From NCBI GenBank assembly GCA_945957185.1, contig CAMFKA010000112.1:1-7009 (forward strand): a stretch of DNA of 7,009 bases. The letters run 5' to 3'. A model generated the notes under the pieces. The model had not been told where the DNA came from. It did no database searches and saw only the letters and a program-made list of their open reading frames with translations. Below are positions 5,445 to 7,009 of this stretch, piece by piece. Within the stretch, counting starts at the first letter, position 1. Each line of letters begins with the position of its first letter. Source of the DNA: an uncultured Chlamydiaceae bacterium. GTDB taxonomy: Bacteria > Chlamydiota > Chlamydiia > Chlamydiales > Parachlamydiaceae. The position numbers and the translations under genes are program-made.

Positions 5445-6869
5445 TTAACGTATAGTAATTTCTAATGAGGTTAAACTTTCAACACCTTGACTGTCTACAC
5501 TCGTAATCGTGTACACATCCACTCCATTTTTGGAGCGGTTGTAATCGATATAGGAAGTATTCACTACTCCTTCAGCAATTAACGCTCCATTCCTTCGTAT
5601 ATTGTATCCAACCACTCCAGGAGTCGCTGAAGCGGTCCATTGGAGGTCATTAAACCACTGTATCAACAATGGAAACGAGTTTACGACTTTTATTCCCACG
5701 CCATTCGTGGGAGGAAGCGGAGCAGGATTACTTAGATAAGAGTAGTAGGGGATGTAAGGATAGCCGCTATTGTCAGACCATACGGCAGTTAATCCTGTTC
5801 CTCCTAACAATTGTGCAATGGCCACATCTAATTGGCTTCCTGTTGACGTGCCTAATGGAAATAGCTCGGCAGCGGTCCATGCGCCTGCGCTGTAAACTGC
5901 ATAGTAAGGCACTTTTGTATTCAAATCTACCCAAGCAGCGACTAAACTTCCTGAGGTCACTCCGGGAGTGATGTAAATGTTGTGATTCACTGCTGTGGAT
6001 GTTCCCAAAGGAATCGTTCCGGTACTCCAGCTTCCGCCGCTATAAATAGAATAATAGGGAGCGCGCGTACTGTTATCAGTCCATACCGCAACGATTTCTC
6101 CGCTTGATGGTCCCTGAGCGACGATGACTTCATTGCTAGTTCCTGCAGATCCTCCTAAGGGAATTGCGTTGGTTGTCCATACTCCTCCACTATAAATGGA
6201 GTAGTAAGGTACTGCTGTAAAACGGTCTCCCCATGCTGCTAACATAGTCCCTGTGGAAGGTCCTTGCGTAACAAAAACGTTGAATTTAACGGCTGTGGAG
6301 CTTCCTAAATCAATCGTTCCTGTTGTCCAGGTGGATCCATCGTAAATCGAATAATAGGGAGCGTTGCCTCCGCCTATGTTTGCCCAAGTAGCCATCGCTT
6401 GGCCACTGCTCGGACCTTGAGCGACGGTGACGTCGTCATAAGCTCCGTTTGATGTTCCTAGAGAAATTTCTCCTGTTGTCCAAACTCCGCCGCTGTAGAT
6501 GGAGTAGTAGGGATACTCTGAATAGTAATCGTTCCAGGTGGCTATAAGCTGATCGCTATTTGGTCCCGGCGCCACATACACGTCGTCGTAAACGCCGATG
6601 GAATCAGTTCCACCCGATACTGTTAGTGGGATAGCACCTGTTGTCCAAGCACCATTGTTGTAAATGGAGTAGTAGGGTGCATAGTTGGAGGAGTCGGCCC
6701 AAACAGCTGTGGATTCACCGTTATTTGGTCCGGGACCTACCATGATATCGACGTTAACGCCGGTGGAGGGCGCGGGAGGCAAAGTGTCTGTCGCCCAGTC
6801 GAGAGGGTCTCCGTGGAGGAAAGAAAAAGTGCAGCAACCGACTAACAATGGATAAGAAAATTTTTTCAT
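5445..6869 (-). CDS. Secreted seven-bladed beta-propeller protein with C-terminal FnIII-like domain
   Basis: 474 aa. The start at 6869 (MKKFSYPLLVGCC) is chosen over ATG at 6923 because GGGAG lies 7 nt upstream and a signal peptide begins there. Cleavage after HG at residue 20 is plausible. LVGC at 9-12 also fits a lipobox, so a lipoprotein is possible. Residues ~35-385 contain seven repeats of about 50-55 aa with consensus V.V.QGPSSG...A.W.D......PYYSIYSGG.WTTG.IPLG.S. Seven such beta-rich repeats suggest a seven-bladed propeller, a fold used for sugar or protein binding. Repeat 7 is degenerate (PYYSYLSNPAPLPP). The last ~85 residues read as a fibronectin-III-like domain: LQWTASATPGVVGYNIRRNG, then TSYIDYN and YTITSVDSQGVESLTS. 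No catalytic motif is recognised. First gene of a unit with the barrel protein. Likely role: surface binding or adhesion (inference). Confidence 0.8.
   Translation of the reverse strand: MKKFSYPLLVGCCTFSFLHGDPLDWATDTLPPAPSTGVNVDIMVGPGPNNGESTAVWADSSNYAPYYSIYNNGAWTTGAIPLTVSGGTDSIGVYDDVYVAPGPNSDQLIATWNDYYSEYPYYSIYSGGVWTTGEISLGTSNGAYDDVTVAQGPSSGQAMATWANIGGGNAPYYSIYDGSTWTTGTIDLGSSTAVKFNVFVTQGPSTGTMLAAWGDRFTAVPYYSIYSGGVWTTNAIPLGGSAGTSNEVIVAQGPSSGEIVAVWTDNSTRAPYYSIYSGGSWSTGTIPLGTSTAVNHNIYITPGVTSGSLVAAWVDLNTKVPYYAVYSAGAWTAAELFPLGTSTGSQLDVAIAQLLGGTGLTAVWSDNSGYPYIPYYSYLSNPAPLPPTNGVGIKVVNSFPLLIQWFNDLQWTASATPGVVGYNIRRNGALIAEGVVNTSYIDYNRSKNGVDVYTITSVDSQGVESLTSLEITIR
5720..6780 (-). repeat. Seven intragenic tandem repeats encoding propeller blades
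   Basis: The DNA encoding the PYYSIY core recurs seven times, with anchors (reverse complement of GGAGTAGTAGGG or variants) near 5741, 5892, 6046, 6195, 6349, 6499 and 6666. Spacing is roughly 150-165 nt. The copies differ at many synonymous positions, so the array is old or diversifying rather than a fresh duplication. The limits given are approximate. Confidence 0.75.
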
Positions 6870-6876
6870 CGTCAAA

Positions 6877-6881
6877 CTCCC
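6877..6881 (-). promoter_or_regulatory. Ribosome binding site that fixes the propeller start
   Basis: GGGAG on the minus strand lies 7 nt before the ATG at 6869-6867. No comparable site precedes the ATG at 6923, so the 18-residue upstream extension is unlikely to be translated. Confidence 0.7.
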
Positions 6882-6956
6882 GTAAAATAAACATGAATAG
6901 AATATTTTAGGGATATTATTCAAGCGTAAAAATTGCTTTGATGATGGGTTTGTTTA

Positions 6957-7009
6957 AGCCTTGTTGCATAATTAACCACTGAGCCAGTGAGATCACAGAG
7001 GGTTTCTGA
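6957..7009. repeat. Second, partial copy of the MITE-like repeat at the window edge
   Basis: This stretch is the exact reverse complement of 3540-3592 over all 53 bases. It therefore corresponds to the right end of the element at 3366-3592, inserted in the opposite orientation and cut by the window end. It includes GTTTCTGA at 7002-7009, which the left arm lacks. It begins 87 nt upstream of the start codon of the propeller gene. Confidence 0.85.

Noticed and set aside
5669..5971. 100-aa plus-strand frame within the propeller gene
   Set aside because: It is antisense to conserved repeats and the FnIII-like domain, with no signals of its own.
3540..7009. Composite transposon bounded by the inverted repeats
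   Set aside because: No transposase or cargo typical of a transposon is present, and a third end at 3366 shows the repeats belong to their own short element.

Overview
The window looks like a whole short contig from a Gram-negative bacterium. It carries signal peptides, a periplasmic di-haem cytochrome and a predicted outer-membrane barrel ending in phenylalanine. Composition leans to AT. The cysteine-rich barrel protein resembles, from memory, small outer-membrane proteins of environmental Chlamydiota (Parachlamydia/Waddlia/Simkania type). That assignment is an inference of moderate-to-low strength, because the window holds no rRNA or housekeeping marker. The first 53 bases are not genomic: 21-53 is the Illumina Nextera read-1 adapter with the Tn5 mosaic end, and 13-20 looks like an i5 index.

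Left part (54-1304): a minus-strand gene of unknown function is cut by the adapter, so its C-terminus is artificial. It diverges from a plus-strand GNAT acetyltransferase of the AAC(6')-like type. Each has a good sigma-70-type promoter in the 218-nt gap, and a near-perfect 23-bp hairpin lies in the acetyltransferase leader. The acetyltransferase stop codon directly abuts the stop codon of the next, convergent gene.

Middle part (1305-3298, minus strand): a two-gene operon with a 4-nt ATGA overlap. The first gene is a metal-dependent amidohydrolase very like gamma-resorcylate (2,6-dihydroxybenzoate) decarboxylase. The second is an exported di-haem cytochrome c peroxidase/MauG-family protein with six extra non-haem cysteines. 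The pairing suggests metabolism or detoxification of an aromatic compound, but the substrate cannot be read from sequence.

Intergenic 3299-3673 (375 nt): no gene. It holds a ~227-bp MITE-like element (3366-3592) with ~45-nt terminal inverted repeats. A further copy of one end, identical over 53 nt, lies at the very right edge (6957-7009) in inverted orientation. A perfect 28-bp palindrome sits just upstream of the next start codon.

Right part (3674-6869): an orphan 368-aa cytoplasmic-looking protein (+) converges on a two-gene minus-strand unit. The first gene of that unit is a secreted seven-repeat protein, probably a seven-bladed beta-propeller with a C-terminal fibronectin-III-like domain. 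The second, 6-7 nt downstream, is a 210-aa cysteine-rich outer-membrane barrel candidate. The two may form a cell-surface module. No tRNA, rRNA, CRISPR array, transposase gene or replication origin was seen.
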